This document shows positions 37,668-46,373 of a stretch of DNA of 64,000 nucleotides, in pieces. The notes under the pieces are model-generated. The model worked only from the letters and a program-made list of their open reading frames with translations, made no database searches and had not been told where the DNA came from. Source of the stretch: Pseudophaeobacter sp. EL27 (GTDB lineage Bacteria; Pseudomonadota; Alphaproteobacteria; Rhodobacterales; Rhodobacteraceae); the NCBI RefSeq assembly GCF_900313025.1, contig NZ_OMPQ01000005.1, forward strand, positions 186,001-250,000, in the 5' to 3' direction. How positions within the stretch are numbered: position 1 is the stretch's first letter; each line of letters starts with the position of its first letter. The translations under genes and the position numbers were made by a program.

Positions 37668-37731
37668 GGACTCACTCCACTGAATATGTGTCTCTCTAGC
37701 CTGTTTCTTTCAAATGTTAAGGTCACGCTCT

Positions 37732-37745
37732 TTGACGTGGATCAA
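37732..37745. promoter_or_regulatory. FNR box upstream of ccoG
   Basis: TTGACGTGGATCAA matches the FNR consensus TTGAY-N4-RTCAA. It lies 65 bases upstream of the ccoG start and is the expected site for FnrL activation of ccoGHIS. Confidence 0.88.
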
Positions 37746-37767
37746 AAAGCGCATCGGACAAGCATCT

Positions 37768-38661
37768 TTATATATCAGCTTCTGGATCTTTGGTTTTTCT
37801 GTTCCGCCGCAGCCAGGAAATAAACTGGCGCGCCTGCCCCCGCTGCACGCCAGGGCGGGTGACAATATGATAGCCCCGCCCCTCACCTCCGGAGAACAGC
37901 TCTACCAGACGCCCGGCTTTCAGATCCTCGTCGACAAAGTCCTGCACGCTGACTGCGACGCCCTGCCCTTCGCGCACCGCCTGCATCAACAAATTGCCCG
38001 GCAATTTGATACTGGCACCGCGAATGACCTCGGCCACGCCGCGCGAGCGCAGCCAATGTGCGGCCTCGGTGGTGCCCAGCTCTTCGAGCCAGGGCAGATC
38101 CAACAGATCCTCCGGCGCCTCAATCAGCCGATCCTGCAGCAGGCTGGGTTTGGCCACCACCACCATGGGCGAGCATAACAGGATTTCGGACTCGAGCCCC
38201 GCCCAGTTGCCATCCCCATAGCGCAGCGCAATATCGACGCCCCCTGGCTGCAAAGAGACAACTTCGCCGCGCGGATCAATCACCAGATCGACATCCGGGT
38301 ACTGCATGCGAAACTCGGCCAGGCGCGGCATCAGCCAGTTTGCGGCGAACATCGGCGTGCAGCTGATATGCAATGGCCGCGCTGCCCCCTGTGCACTGAG
38401 ATCCTGAACCGCAGATTGAATGGCGCCAAACCCCAATAGCAGCGCCTGCGCCAGATGCTGCCCCTCTTCGGTCATCTCCAAGGCGCGACCGCTGCGGTCC
38501 AACAGTGGCGTGCCCAGATACTCCTCAAGGCTGCGCAACTGCTGACTGATGGCAGCATGGCTGACATTTAGTGCCGCCCCCGCCTTGGCCAGGTTTCCAT
38601 GTTCTGCATAGGCAGAAAAGGCCCGCAGGGCGGCAAGCGGCGGCAGGGAGAGCCAATCCAT
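37768..38661 (-). CDS. LysR-family transcriptional regulator (GcvA-like)
   Basis: LysR regulator of 297 residues. The winged helix-turn-helix is at residues 5-65 (LAALRAFSAYAEHGNLAKAG, AAISQQLRSLEEYLG, PLLDRSGRALEMTEEG), followed by a periplasmic-binding-like effector domain. The ATG at 38661 gives MDWLSLPPLAALRAF; the longer frame adds a non-homologous lead. It is inserted between ccoGHIS and ccoNOQP. The small gene at 38762 diverges from it and may be its target. Confidence 0.9.
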   Translation of the reverse strand: MDWLSLPPLAALRAFSAYAEHGNLAKAGAALNVSHAAISQQLRSLEEYLGTPLLDRSGRALEMTEEGQHLAQALLLGFGAIQSAVQDLSAQGAARPLHISCTPMFAANWLMPRLAEFRMQYPDVDLVIDPRGEVVSLQPGGVDIALRYGDGNWAGLESEILLCSPMVVVAKPSLLQDRLIEAPEDLLDLPWLEELGTTEAAHWLRSRGVAEVIRGASIKLPGNLLMQAVREGQGVAVSVQDFVDEDLKAGRLVELFSGGEGRGYHIVTRPGVQRGQARQFISWLRRNRKTKDPEADI

Positions 38662-38761
38662 ATGTAATCCTGACTTACATAAGTGAAATTTTCCTGAGTC
38701 GCATCTTGCGCGGTTTGCAGCGACAGTCAAAGGCAGAAACACCAACACAGGAGATTTCAAG

Positions 38762-39007
38762 ATGCTGATCAATATCTACGCCCGCTCCATGATGACCGCG
38801 ACTCGTCACCCCTGTGTGATGGTCCGCGACATGCCGGCAGCGACACAACCGGCTCCGGTTTTAGCAGCTGCCGAGCCTGTCTCGAAAAAAGACTCAAGGG
38901 GATTTGCCGCTCTGGTGCAGCAGATCAAACGGCTGGCTTCAGGGCTGCGGCCCACAGCGCGGCGGCTCAACCAGCCCATGCGCTGCATTGATCTGCAAAA
39001 GCTGTAA
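38762..39007 (+). CDS. Small hypothetical protein divergent from LysR
   Basis: An 81-codon frame starting MLINIYARSMM, with a good ribosome binding site (AGGAGATTTCAAG before ATG) and a basic C-terminal half (LVQQIKRLASGLRPTARR). No known family. Its start is 100 bp from the divergent LysR gene, so LysR regulation is likely. The body is Ala/Pro-rich and may be disordered. A structured intergenic sequence begins just after its stop. Confidence 0.55.
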   Translation: MLINIYARSMMTATRHPCVMVRDMPAATQPAPVLAAAEPVSKKDSRGFAALVQQIKRLASGLRPTARRLNQPMRCIDLQKL

Positions 39008-39013
39008 CTGGGT

Positions 39014-39220
39014 GGAAAAGACCCTAAACTAAAGGGACCCGCCCTCAGGGAATGGGAATTAAGCAGAGAGTTATGGGCGTCGGTTTTCCAGGAAACGCGC
39101 GAACAGATCGAAATCCCGACGCCCAATTCCCACCACCTAGCACGTCAGGTTTCGGGAATTCTGTGCTGCGCCGCCATTCGCCTTTGAAAGCAAATGAACC
39201 GGCCAGCTAATCTCTGTCTT
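39014..39220 (-). ncRNA. Candidate FnrL-controlled structured RNA
   Basis: No gene with coding signs lies between 39008 and 39421 (414 bases). On the minus strand, an FNR box at 39255-39268 is followed at class II spacing by a -10-like TAAAT around 39227-39233, predicting a transcript from about 39219 leftward. It would contain several hairpins: GCAAATG/CATTCGC around 39175-39196, AGCA-CAG/CTG-TGCT around 39140-39166, and the large paired block 39054-39131. It could end at CCCT/AGGG followed by TCTTTT (39036-39014). Transcription itself is inference. Confidence 0.4.
39054..39131. repeat. Long inverted repeat in the 39.1-kb intergenic region
   Basis: GGGCGTCGG (39075-39083) pairs with CCGACGCCC (39116-39124). 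The outer arms GGGAATT (39054-39060) and AATTCCC (39125-39131) extend it, with a 14-base bulge on one side. A second GGGAATT at 39154-39160 could compete for the same AATTCCC arm. Confidence 0.75.
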
Positions 39221-39254
39221 GGGTTGATTTAGACCGTCTTTGGGGCGAGGTTCT

Positions 39255-39268
39255 TTGACTCTGATCAA
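39255..39268. promoter_or_regulatory. Orphan FNR box
   Basis: TTGACTCTGATCAA fits the FNR consensus. It is not in front of any recognised gene: ccoP ends at 39422 on the other side and the small protein gene ends at 39007. Confidence 0.8.
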
Positions 39269-39368
39269 ACTCGGCGATTTATTTTGGCTCAAGGCAAGAA
39301 AAAGTGGCCTTTCCCGACCCCCTATCACCTATTGAGGCAAACGCCATTCGACCCAACCTCTGAACAAG

Positions 39369-39405
39369 AAAGGGCCGCCCCATGGGACGGCCCTTTGTCT
39401 TTTGC
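39369..39405. terminator. Intrinsic terminator after ccoP
   Basis: AAAGGGCCG-CCC-AT-GGG-A-CGGCCCTTT is a near-perfect hairpin. Minus-strand reading from ccoP gives a tail TTTCTTG; plus-strand reading gives TTTGTCTTTT. It can serve in both directions. Confidence 0.85.
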
Positions 39406-39421
39406 ATCCTAAAGGAGGGGC

Positions 39422-40291
39422 TTATTCGCCGCCGCCCAACTGGTGCACATAGGAGGACACCGCGCGGATCTGCGCCTCGGTGAGGCGGGTGTTCCAGGCA
39501 GGCATCACGCCGTAACGCGAATTGGCAACGGTATCGCTCAGGGCAGCATAGTCGCCACCATAGAGCCAGAGCGCATCCGCAAGGTTTGGCGCACCCTGGC
39601 TGCGATCGCCAGTGCCGTCTTCCATGTGGCAAGAGGAGCAGTTGTCTTCAAAGACCACGGCACCAGCTTCCACTTTGGAGGCATCCTGCGCCTCGCCGGA
39701 CAGAGACATGACAAAGTTCACAACCTGGTCGATCTCTTCTTTCTCCAGCAGCTCATCACGACCAAAGGCAGGCATCTCGGAGTAGCGCGCATCGTCGCTG
39801 TCCTCGTTGCGGATACCATGGGTAACGGTCTCGTGGATTTCCTCGACGGAACCACCCCAGAGCCAGTCATCATCCAGCAGGTTGGGATAGCCCTTGGCGC
39901 CAGCCGCACCAGAGCCGTGGCACTGCGCACACCAGGTCTTGAAGACGGCAGAACCCGAAGACACCGCGTAGGAGCCCAGTTCTGCATCGCCTGCAATGGC
40001 TGTCAACTCCGCAGCTTCCAGCTTGGCGTTCATCGGTGCGTTGGCCTCATCCACGGCTGCAATCTCAGCCGCCACATCACCGCGTGTCGACCATCCGAGG
40101 ATCCCTGCAGTCGCAGAGTTCACCATCGGCCAAGCCGGGTAAAGGATGGTGTAACCAATCGCCCAAATGATGGTGGCATAGAGAGTCCAGAGCCACCAAC
40201 GTGGCATCGGGTTGTCGAACTCTTCGATCCCATCCCAGCTGTGGCCGGTGGTGTTCGGATCGTCGTCGAATTTTTTGACGGGTTTGCTCAT
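39422..40291 (-). CDS. ccoP: cbb3 cytochrome c oxidase subunit III (CcoP)
   Basis: This dihaem cytochrome c subunit has 289 residues. A membrane helix lies at about residues 33-53, with two c-type haem sites at CAQCH (121-125) and CSSCH (218-222); distal methionines are probable in SEMPAF and YGVMPAW. It passes electrons to CcoO and then the binuclear centre. The start overlaps the ccoQ stop by four bases. Confidence 0.97.
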   Translation of the reverse strand: MSKPVKKFDDDPNTTGHSWDGIEEFDNPMPRWWLWTLYATIIWAIGYTILYPAWPMVNSATAGILGWSTRGDVAAEIAAVDEANAPMNAKLEAAELTAIAGDAELGSYAVSSGSAVFKTWCAQCHGSGAAGAKGYPNLLDDDWLWGGSVEEIHETVTHGIRNEDSDDARYSEMPAFGRDELLEKEEIDQVVNFVMSLSGEAQDASKVEAGAVVFEDNCSSCHMEDGTGDRSQGAPNLADALWLYGGDYAALSDTVANSRYGVMPAWNTRLTEAQIRAVSSYVHQLGGGE

Positions 40292-40500
40292 GTCCTCGCC
40301 TCCTTGTCTGCGGCGGCTGTCGCCTCGCCCTCAACAGGGGCGGGGGCGTCTACGTGGCGAAAGGGAATGCTGGCCGTGTCTTCATAGACCTTGGTGCTGC
40401 CGGGCCGAAAGGCCCAGGCAACGATACCCATGAAAAACACGAACAGAAACAACAGCATCCAGCTATCTGCAAATTCGCGCAGGAGTGTATAGATTTCCAT
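40288..40500 (-). CDS. ccoQ: cbb3 oxidase subunit IV (CcoQ)
   Basis: This 70-residue single-helix protein ([19 protein letters not shown]) has the CcoQ tail SIPFRH. It stabilises the core oxidase. It is located between ccoO and ccoP as usual and overlaps ccoP. Confidence 0.93.
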   Translation of the reverse strand: MEIYTLLREFADSWMLLFLFVFFMGIVAWAFRPGSTKVYEDTASIPFRHVDAPAPVEGEATAAADKEART

Positions 40501-40512
40501 ACCTACCCCTCC

Positions 40513-41241
40513 TTAGCGGTTTGCGTCGGGTGTGAAGGTCGAGAAATCAACCAGCGTACCCAACATTTGCAGATAAGCGATCAGCGCGTCGGCCTCGGAA
40601 ACACCGGGTTGGCCATCAAAGTTACGCACGCTGACCTTGTCGCCATAGCGTTCCAGCAAGCCATCATAGTCGCTGTCCGGATCCGCCTGGACCTTAAAGT
40701 CGGCCTGTGCACTGGCCAGCATCTCTTCGGTATATGGCGTGCCGAGCATCGCATTTGCCGCCAACAGATCGCCAATGTATTTGCCGTCGATCATCTTGCG
40801 CTCGAGGAAGCCATATTTTGGCATTACTGATTCCGGCACCACCGCCTGCGGATCCCGCAGGTGATCCACGTGCCACTCATCCGAATAACGTCCCCCCACC
40901 CGGGCCAGATCCGGCCCGGTGCGCTTGGAGCCCCACTGGAAGGGGTGGTCGTACATCGACTCCGCCGCCAGCGAGTAGTGACCGTAGCGTTCGACCTCAT
41001 CCCGCATGGGACGGATCATCTGGCTGTGGCAGGTGTAGCAGCCTTCACGGATGTAGACTTCGCGGCCCGCCATTTCGAGAGGGGTGTAAGGGCGCATGCC
41101 CTCAACCTTCTCGATGGTATTTTCCAGCCAGAACAAGGGAGCGATCTGAACCAGACCACCGATGGTCACAACCAGGAAGCTGCAGATCAGCAAGAGGGTC
41201 GCGTTGGTCTCGAGGATTTTATGTTTGTCGAGAATTGCCAT
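40513..41241 (-). CDS. ccoO: cbb3 cytochrome c oxidase subunit II (CcoO)
   Basis: This monohaem membrane cytochrome c has 242 residues, an N-terminal helix at about 13-35 and haem site CYTCH (68-72) followed by SQMIRP, which is diagnostic of CcoO. It feeds electrons into CcoN. It lies 14 bases after ccoN and 12 before ccoQ. Confidence 0.97.
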   Translation of the reverse strand: MAILDKHKILETNATLLLICSFLVVTIGGLVQIAPLFWLENTIEKVEGMRPYTPLEMAGREVYIREGCYTCHSQMIRPMRDEVERYGHYSLAAESMYDHPFQWGSKRTGPDLARVGGRYSDEWHVDHLRDPQAVVPESVMPKYGFLERKMIDGKYIGDLLAANAMLGTPYTEEMLASAQADFKVQADPDSDYDGLLERYGDKVSVRNFDGQPGVSEADALIAYLQMLGTLVDFSTFTPDANR

Positions 41242-41255
41242 TTTTACGATCCTCC

Positions 41256-42866
41256 TTATTCAGCAGGGACAGCGACAGTAAGGCTGGCCTCTTTGGCCGG
41301 AGCTTTACGGACAGTCATCCACAGGTTGTAGCACATGATGATGGCACCGGAGAGGAACATCACCCCACCCAGACCGCGCACAATGTTCATCGGCAGTTTC
41401 GCGGCCACTGTGTCGGCGAAGGAGTTCACCAGGAAACCATTGGCATCAACTTCACGCCACATCAGGCCTTCCATGATCCCGGTCACCCACATCGAGGCGG
41501 CATAGAGAATGATGCCGATGGTGGCGAGCCAGAAGTGCCAGGAGACCAGGCTGAGGCTATAGAGACGCTCACGTTTCCACAGAACTGGTACCAGGAAGTA
41601 CAGAGCACCAAAGGTGATCATGCCGTTCCAACCCAGCGCACCAGAGTGCACGTGACCAATGGTCCAGTCAGTGTAATGCGACAGCGAGTTCACCGCGCGG
41701 ATCGACATCATCGGACCTTCAAAGGTCGACATGCCGTAGAAACCGATCGAGATAACCATCATACGGATAACCGGGTCGGTCCGCAGCTTGTCCCATGCGC
41801 CAGAGAGCGTCATCAGACCGTTGATCATGCCACCCCAGGACGGCATCCACAGCACGATCGAGAACACCATGCCGAGGGTCGAAGCCCAGTCCGGCAGAGC
41901 GGTGTAATGCAGGTGGTGAGGACCAGCCCAGATATAAAGGAAGATCAGCGCCCAGAAGTGGATGATCGACAGTTTGTAGCTAAACACAGGGCGTTCAGCC
42001 TGCTTTGGCACAAAGTAATACATCATGCCGAGGAAGCCCGCGGTCAGGAAGAAGCCCACAGCATTGTGGCCGTACCACCATTGAACCATGGCGTCCTGTA
42101 CACCGGACCAGACGATGACCGATTTGGACCCCCAGATGGAGACCGGGATGGTCGCGTTGTTTACCAGGTGCAGCATTGCAACGGTGACGATAAAGGCCAG
42201 GTAGAACCAGTTGGCCACGTAGATATGTGGCTCTTTACGCTTGATCACGGTGCCGAGGAAGACCGCCAGATAGGCCACCCAGACAATGGTCAACCACAGG
42301 TCAACATGCCATTCGGGCTCTGCGTATTCTTTCGACTGGGTGCCGCCAAGCAGGTAGCCGGTTGCCGCCAGAACGATAAAGAGTTGGTAGCCCCAGAACA
42401 CAAACCAAGCCAGATTTCCGCCCCAAAGACGTGCTGCAGAGGTGCGCTGCACCACATAGAACGAGGTGGCGATCAGCGCGTTACCACCAAAGGCAAAAAT
42501 CACCGCCGACGTGTGCAGGGGGCGCAGGCGGCCAAAGTTGGCAAAGCCCTGGGCCCATTCAAAGTTCAGCACCGGAAAGGCCAGCTGGAAAGCAATGAAC
42601 GTACCCGCGAGAAAACCCACGACACCCCAAAAGGCGGTGGCGATCACACCGGCACGTACAACGCTGTCAAAATATTCATTTTGCTGGCTGCCAGCAGCCT
42701 GCTTTGCCCCGCCAGTGTGGCGCAGCGTGTATAGAAACAGGCCACCAGCAACGAGCATGACGATTATCGCATGCACCTGGTAAGCCAGATCCCGCGCGTA
42801 ATTGGTCCCGATCATCGCAAAAAGCGTGACCAAACCAAGCGCTATCAGCTTGATATAATTAGACAT
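41256..42866 (-). CDS. ccoN: cbb3 cytochrome c oxidase subunit I (CcoN)
   Basis: Catalytic haem-copper subunit of the high-affinity C-type oxidase, 536 residues with about 12 helices. Visible are [18 protein letters not shown] with a low-spin haem ligand, [20 protein letters not shown] with the CuB-ligand region, and [19 protein letters not shown], which is characteristic of CcoN. The ATG at 42866 (MSNYIKL) is chosen; the frame upstream to 42986 covers the FNR box and is non-coding. First gene of ccoNOQP. Confidence 0.97.
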   Translation of the reverse strand: MSNYIKLIALGLVTLFAMIGTNYARDLAYQVHAIIVMLVAGGLFLYTLRHTGGAKQAAGSQQNEYFDSVVRAGVIATAFWGVVGFLAGTFIAFQLAFPVLNFEWAQGFANFGRLRPLHTSAVIFAFGGNALIATSFYVVQRTSAARLWGGNLAWFVFWGYQLFIVLAATGYLLGGTQSKEYAEPEWHVDLWLTIVWVAYLAVFLGTVIKRKEPHIYVANWFYLAFIVTVAMLHLVNNATIPVSIWGSKSVIVWSGVQDAMVQWWYGHNAVGFFLTAGFLGMMYYFVPKQAERPVFSYKLSIIHFWALIFLYIWAGPHHLHYTALPDWASTLGMVFSIVLWMPSWGGMINGLMTLSGAWDKLRTDPVIRMMVISIGFYGMSTFEGPMMSIRAVNSLSHYTDWTIGHVHSGALGWNGMITFGALYFLVPVLWKRERLYSLSLVSWHFWLATIGIILYAASMWVTGIMEGLMWREVDANGFLVNSFADTVAAKLPMNIVRGLGGVMFLSGAIIMCYNLWMTVRKAPAKEASLTVAVPAE

Positions 42867-42960
42867 TTTGTGTCCCTTCACCATGTCCCCCGCGATTCTT
42901 TGCGTCGCGTGGAACCCATATATTCCATGCTCTAGATGCAAAACATGTGCCAAAGGTGCA

Positions 42961-42974
42961 TTGATCTGCATCAA
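42961..42974. promoter_or_regulatory. FNR box between ccoN and the Usp gene
   Basis: TTGATCTGCATCAA matches the consensus perfectly. It lies about 95 bases from both divergent start codons (ccoN at 42866, usp at 43072), so one FnrL site could serve both. Confidence 0.92.
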
Positions 42975-43020
42975 GACAAATACCATTCAACTGTGACAGA
43001 CCACACAGGGTACAGCCACA

Positions 43021-43040
43021 CTAACAGTCCTTCTTGTTAG
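43021..43040. promoter_or_regulatory. Inverted repeat in the usp leader
   Basis: CTAACA and TGTTAG are separated by eight bases, upstream of the usp start. It may be an operator for a second regulator. Confidence 0.4.
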
Positions 43041-43071
43041 AGCTCTGAATTTTTACCACATGAGGTGAAAC

Positions 43072-43911
43072 ATGACTTACAAAACCATACTCACGGTTCT
43101 GACCTCACAGGACACGGCCGAGACCCCCTTGTCACAGGCAGCATCGATGGCTGAGGCCTTTGGTGGCCACGCCGAAGTACTGTGCCTGGGCGTTGATCGC
43201 ACCCAGACCGGTTACTACTATGCCGGTGCTAACGCCATGGTTCTGCAAGAAACTATGGCGCGCGCCAAAGAGGACGCCGGTGCATTGCAATCCTATGCGG
43301 ATGACTATCTGAAAAAGGCCGGGGTTCAGTTTTCATCCGATGCGGGTATTGCTCAGGTTGCTGATATGGGGCGTCATGTCGCCCGTTTGGCGCGGTTTTC
43401 TGATCTGGTGGTTCTTGGTCAGCCCTATGGCAACGGCAAAGGTGTTGAGGCCGAACCCGTGGTCGAATCAGCGCTTTTTGAAGGGCGCACTCCGGTTGTG
43501 GTTGTCCCAGAAGGTGCAGAGCCCATTGGCCAGCCTAAAACCATATTGATTGCCTGGAACGAGAGCATCGAGGCGATGACCTCCATTCGTAAGGCGATGC
43601 CTTTCCTCACGGGCGCTGACTTGGTGCGCATCGTTGTGATCGACCCGCCCCAGCACGGTCCTGAACGCTCCGACCCCGGTGGTATGCTGGCACAGATGCT
43701 GGCGCGTCACGGTGTCAAATGTGAGATCGACGTGCTCAGCAAAACCATGCCGCGGGTGTCCGACATTCTGATCCGCCACGCCACCGATACGGATGCTGGT
43801 ATGATCGTCATGGGGGCCTATGGCCATTCCCGTTTCCGCGAGGCGATCCTGGGCGGGGCCACCCGCAACATGCTTGAAAAGGCAACTGTGCCGATCTTCC
43901 TGGCCCATTGA
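43072..43911 (+). CDS. Universal stress protein with two Usp domains
   Basis: The 279-residue product is a tandem Usp protein, two domains of about 140 residues each. The second retains the ATP-binding G-x2-G-x9-G-type stretch (GAYGHSRFREAILGGATRNM). Usp genes next to the cbb3 cluster are typical in FnrL regulons; the shared FNR box supports induction at low oxygen. AGGTGA precedes the ATG. Confidence 0.9.
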   Translation: MTYKTILTVLTSQDTAETPLSQAASMAEAFGGHAEVLCLGVDRTQTGYYYAGANAMVLQETMARAKEDAGALQSYADDYLKKAGVQFSSDAGIAQVADMGRHVARLARFSDLVVLGQPYGNGKGVEAEPVVESALFEGRTPVVVVPEGAEPIGQPKTILIAWNESIEAMTSIRKAMPFLTGADLVRIVVIDPPQHGPERSDPGGMLAQMLARHGVKCEIDVLSKTMPRVSDILIRHATDTDAGMIVMGAYGHSRFREAILGGATRNMLEKATVPIFLAH

Positions 43912-43949
43912 TCCAGCCCCGGGGCTGATCCTGCTTAGTCCTGACTTTT

Positions 43950-43985
43950 AACCACCCGGCTGCTGGCAGCCGGGTGGTTTTCTTT
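43950..43985. terminator. Intrinsic terminator between usp and the SHMT-like gene
   Basis: AACCACCCGGCT and AGCCGGGTGGTT form a perfect stem, followed by TTCTTT on the plus strand. Both genes converge here. Confidence 0.9.
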
Positions 43986-44007
43986 GGGCTCCCCGAAGAG
44001 CCCCCAG

Positions 44008-45333
44008 TTAGCTGCGGAGATAGTGCATGCCTTGGAACCCGGCACGCATTTGCCGTGTTTCCTGCGCGACAGAGGCCGGGTCATTGCTGGTTAGCCCCGC
44101 AACGATCAGTTTGGCCAGCGCTCCGGCCTCCGCTGGCGTAACGCCCCGGCGCACCAGTTCAGGCGTGCCAATGCGCAGCCCGTTCATGTCGCCCACCACC
44201 GGATCAATCGGCAGGCCAATGCCACAGGCCAGAAATCCTGCCCGGCGCAGGGTCTTGGAAGCCGCCTGACCGCCACCAAAGCGCGCGGCCTCGATTGCGA
44301 ACTGATGCGAGCTGGTAGCCTGATTGCCATCAGGTTTGAACACCGGCAGGCCCAGCGCCTCCAGCTCTGCTGCCAGCGCCTGTGCCAGATCAATCATCGC
44401 CTGCGCATAGGCCGGACCATGGTCAACCCAGTCCAGCAGGCTCAGCGCCAGAGAGGCCGATTTGGCCGCGTCAAAATTGGCCGTCATGCCGGGAAAGGCA
44501 ATGGCATCCAGGCGTTCTGCGATCTCAGAATCATTGGTGACAATCAAACCGCCCGCCGGGCCGCCCAGGCTTTTGTAGGTGCTCATGGTCATCATATGCG
44601 CCCCTTCATCCAAGGGGTTGGCCCAGGCTCGCCCCGCGATGATGCCGCATTGGTGTGCCGCATCAAACAGCACCTTGGCGCCGACCTCATCCGCAATGGC
44701 GCGGATCTCGCGCACCGGATGGGCAAAGAGATTGAGGCTGCCGCCAATGGTAATCAGCTTGGGGCGCTCGCGTAGCGCCAGGGCCCGCAGCGCCTCCAGA
44801 TCGACGGTATAGCCATCGGCATTGACCGGCGCCGGATGAGACACCAGCCCATAGAGCCCGGCACAGCCATCGCCGTGATGGGTCACATGGCCACCAATTG
44901 CTGCCGGCGGGGCAATGATGCAATCACCCGGTTTGGTCAGCGCCATAAACCCGTAGAGATTGGCCAGCGCGCCAGAGGCCACCCGGATCTCGGCATATTT
45001 GGCACCAAAGACCTGCGCTGCCAGCTCGGCTGCCATGACCTCGATCTCTTCAATGGCCTCCAGACCCATTTCATATTTGTCGCCGGGATAACCCAGCGAA
45101 GGCCGACTGCCCAAGCTGCGCGCCAGCACGGCCTCGGCGGTGGGGTTCATCACATTGGTTGCCGGATTGAGGTTGAAACATTCATGGTCGTGGATCTCGA
45201 TATTTTGCTCGATCAGTGCCTCGATCCGGTCAGCAGCGGCCTGACTGTTCATGTCAGCAGTCGCGGCAGCAATGGCCTGCACACGGGCTTCGCAAAGGTC
45301 GGGAACCCAGGGGCGGTTGGCAAGATTGGTCAT
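44008..45333 (-). CDS. Divergent SHMT-like PLP enzyme (GlyA superfamily)
   Basis: This 441-residue fold-type I PLP enzyme is related to serine hydroxymethyltransferase. The PLP lysine is Lys254 in MSTYKSLGGPAGG; VLFDAAHQCG holds Asp224 and His227, and IGGHVTHHG is the family segment. The N-terminal region differs from housekeeping GlyA, so folate-dependent SHMT activity is not assured; it may be an aldolase or alpha-methylserine-type enzyme. AGGAG precedes the chosen ATG at 45333. A LysR gene diverges from it. Confidence 0.82.
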   Translation of the reverse strand: MTNLANRPWVPDLCEARVQAIAAATADMNSQAAADRIEALIEQNIEIHDHECFNLNPATNVMNPTAEAVLARSLGSRPSLGYPGDKYEMGLEAIEEIEVMAAELAAQVFGAKYAEIRVASGALANLYGFMALTKPGDCIIAPPAAIGGHVTHHGDGCAGLYGLVSHPAPVNADGYTVDLEALRALALRERPKLITIGGSLNLFAHPVREIRAIADEVGAKVLFDAAHQCGIIAGRAWANPLDEGAHMMTMSTYKSLGGPAGGLIVTNDSEIAERLDAIAFPGMTANFDAAKSASLALSLLDWVDHGPAYAQAMIDLAQALAAELEALGLPVFKPDGNQATSSHQFAIEAARFGGGQAASKTLRRAGFLACGIGLPIDPVVGDMNGLRIGTPELVRRGVTPAEAGALAKLIVAGLTSNDPASVAQETRQMRAGFQGMHYLRS

Positions 45334-45453
45334 TGTAGAACTCCTATGGGGCATGGCCTCGGGTGTTTGCTTTGACCCAGTTGAGCCTAGGCGCGGGCTT
45401 GCGCGCAAATCAGTTTTCTGAAAATCTAGGGTTAGAAAAAGTGAGTCTTAGAG

Positions 45454-46347
45454 ATGGCCGTTTCGCCCCCCCGCCCCAAATCCTTTGCGCTGACAGCTCT
45501 GCGCGCCTTTGAGGCCTCGGCCCGGTTGGGTGGGTTTTCGGCCGCAGCTCAGGAGCTGGGCGTCACGCCGGGGGCGATCTCTGCCCAGATCAAATCGCTG
45601 GAGGCCGAGCTTGGCGCGCCGCTGTTTCAGCGTACCGCCAAAGGCGTGGTGCTGACCGCGCTGGGAGCACAATCCCTGCCCGCGTTTGGTCAGGCCTTTG
45701 ATCAATTGGGACAAGCCGTGCAGCAGATGCGCGATGCCGCCGCACCGCGTGTGGTGCATATCGCCACCCTGCCGGCAATCGCCCAGTTTTGGCTTTCGCC
45801 CCGCCTGCCTCAGCTGCGCGCCGAGATGCCTGGCACCGAGATCTCCATCACCGCCCTGGAGCAGCCGCCGAACCTCAAACGGACCTCCTATGATCTATGC
45901 CTGTTCTATGCCGAGAGCGAAGGCACCGTTCTGGCTGAAGATGTCATCTTTCCCGTCTGTAGCCCCGCCTTGGCTCAGCGGCTGACGACGCCGTTGGATC
46001 TGCTAAACCTGCCCTGTCTCTATGACACCAGTTGGGAAGAAGATTGGGAACACTGGCTGGCGCAGGCCGCCCTGCCACATCACATCGCCCCGCGTGGCCC
46101 GGTCTATTCGCTCTATGCGCTCGCAGTGGAAGAAGCATTAAACGGGGCGGGGGTGTTGATTGGCCATGAGGCCCTGTTGGCGCCCTATCTGGCAGGCGGT
46201 CAACTGGTCGCGCCCTTTGGGCAAAAAGCTATATTACCTAAGGCCTTGCGACTGTGGAGCATGGCTGGACGCCGTGCAGATTCCGCCAGTCAGGAGGTCG
46301 CCAGATGGCTGGAACAAGCGCGGCAATCCCCGCCACGTCAGGTCTAG
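45454..46347 (+). CDS. LysR-family transcriptional regulator
   Basis: LysR regulator of 297 residues with the helix-turn-helix at about residues 9-70 (LTALRAFEASARLGGFSAAA, GAISAQIKSLEAELG, PLFQRTAKGVVLTALG). The effector domain follows. It is divergent from the SHMT-like gene across 120 bp, the classic layout for a LysR regulator controlling its neighbour; the effector is probably an amino acid related to that enzyme's substrate (inference). Confidence 0.9.
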   Translation: MAVSPPRPKSFALTALRAFEASARLGGFSAAAQELGVTPGAISAQIKSLEAELGAPLFQRTAKGVVLTALGAQSLPAFGQAFDQLGQAVQQMRDAAAPRVVHIATLPAIAQFWLSPRLPQLRAEMPGTEISITALEQPPNLKRTSYDLCLFYAESEGTVLAEDVIFPVCSPALAQRLTTPLDLLNLPCLYDTSWEEDWEHWLAQAALPHHIAPRGPVYSLYALAVEEALNGAGVLIGHEALLAPYLAGGQLVAPFGQKAILPKALRLWSMAGRRADSASQEVARWLEQARQSPPRQV

Positions 46348-46373
46348 AACTGCCCCCGGGGATGAGACGGGTA

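Noticed and set aside
40707-42734. 675-codon plus-strand frame
   Set aside because: It is antisense to ccoO and ccoN, which have unambiguous family motifs. Its composition (His, Arg, Gln, Pro rich) is that of a shadow frame in GC-rich DNA.
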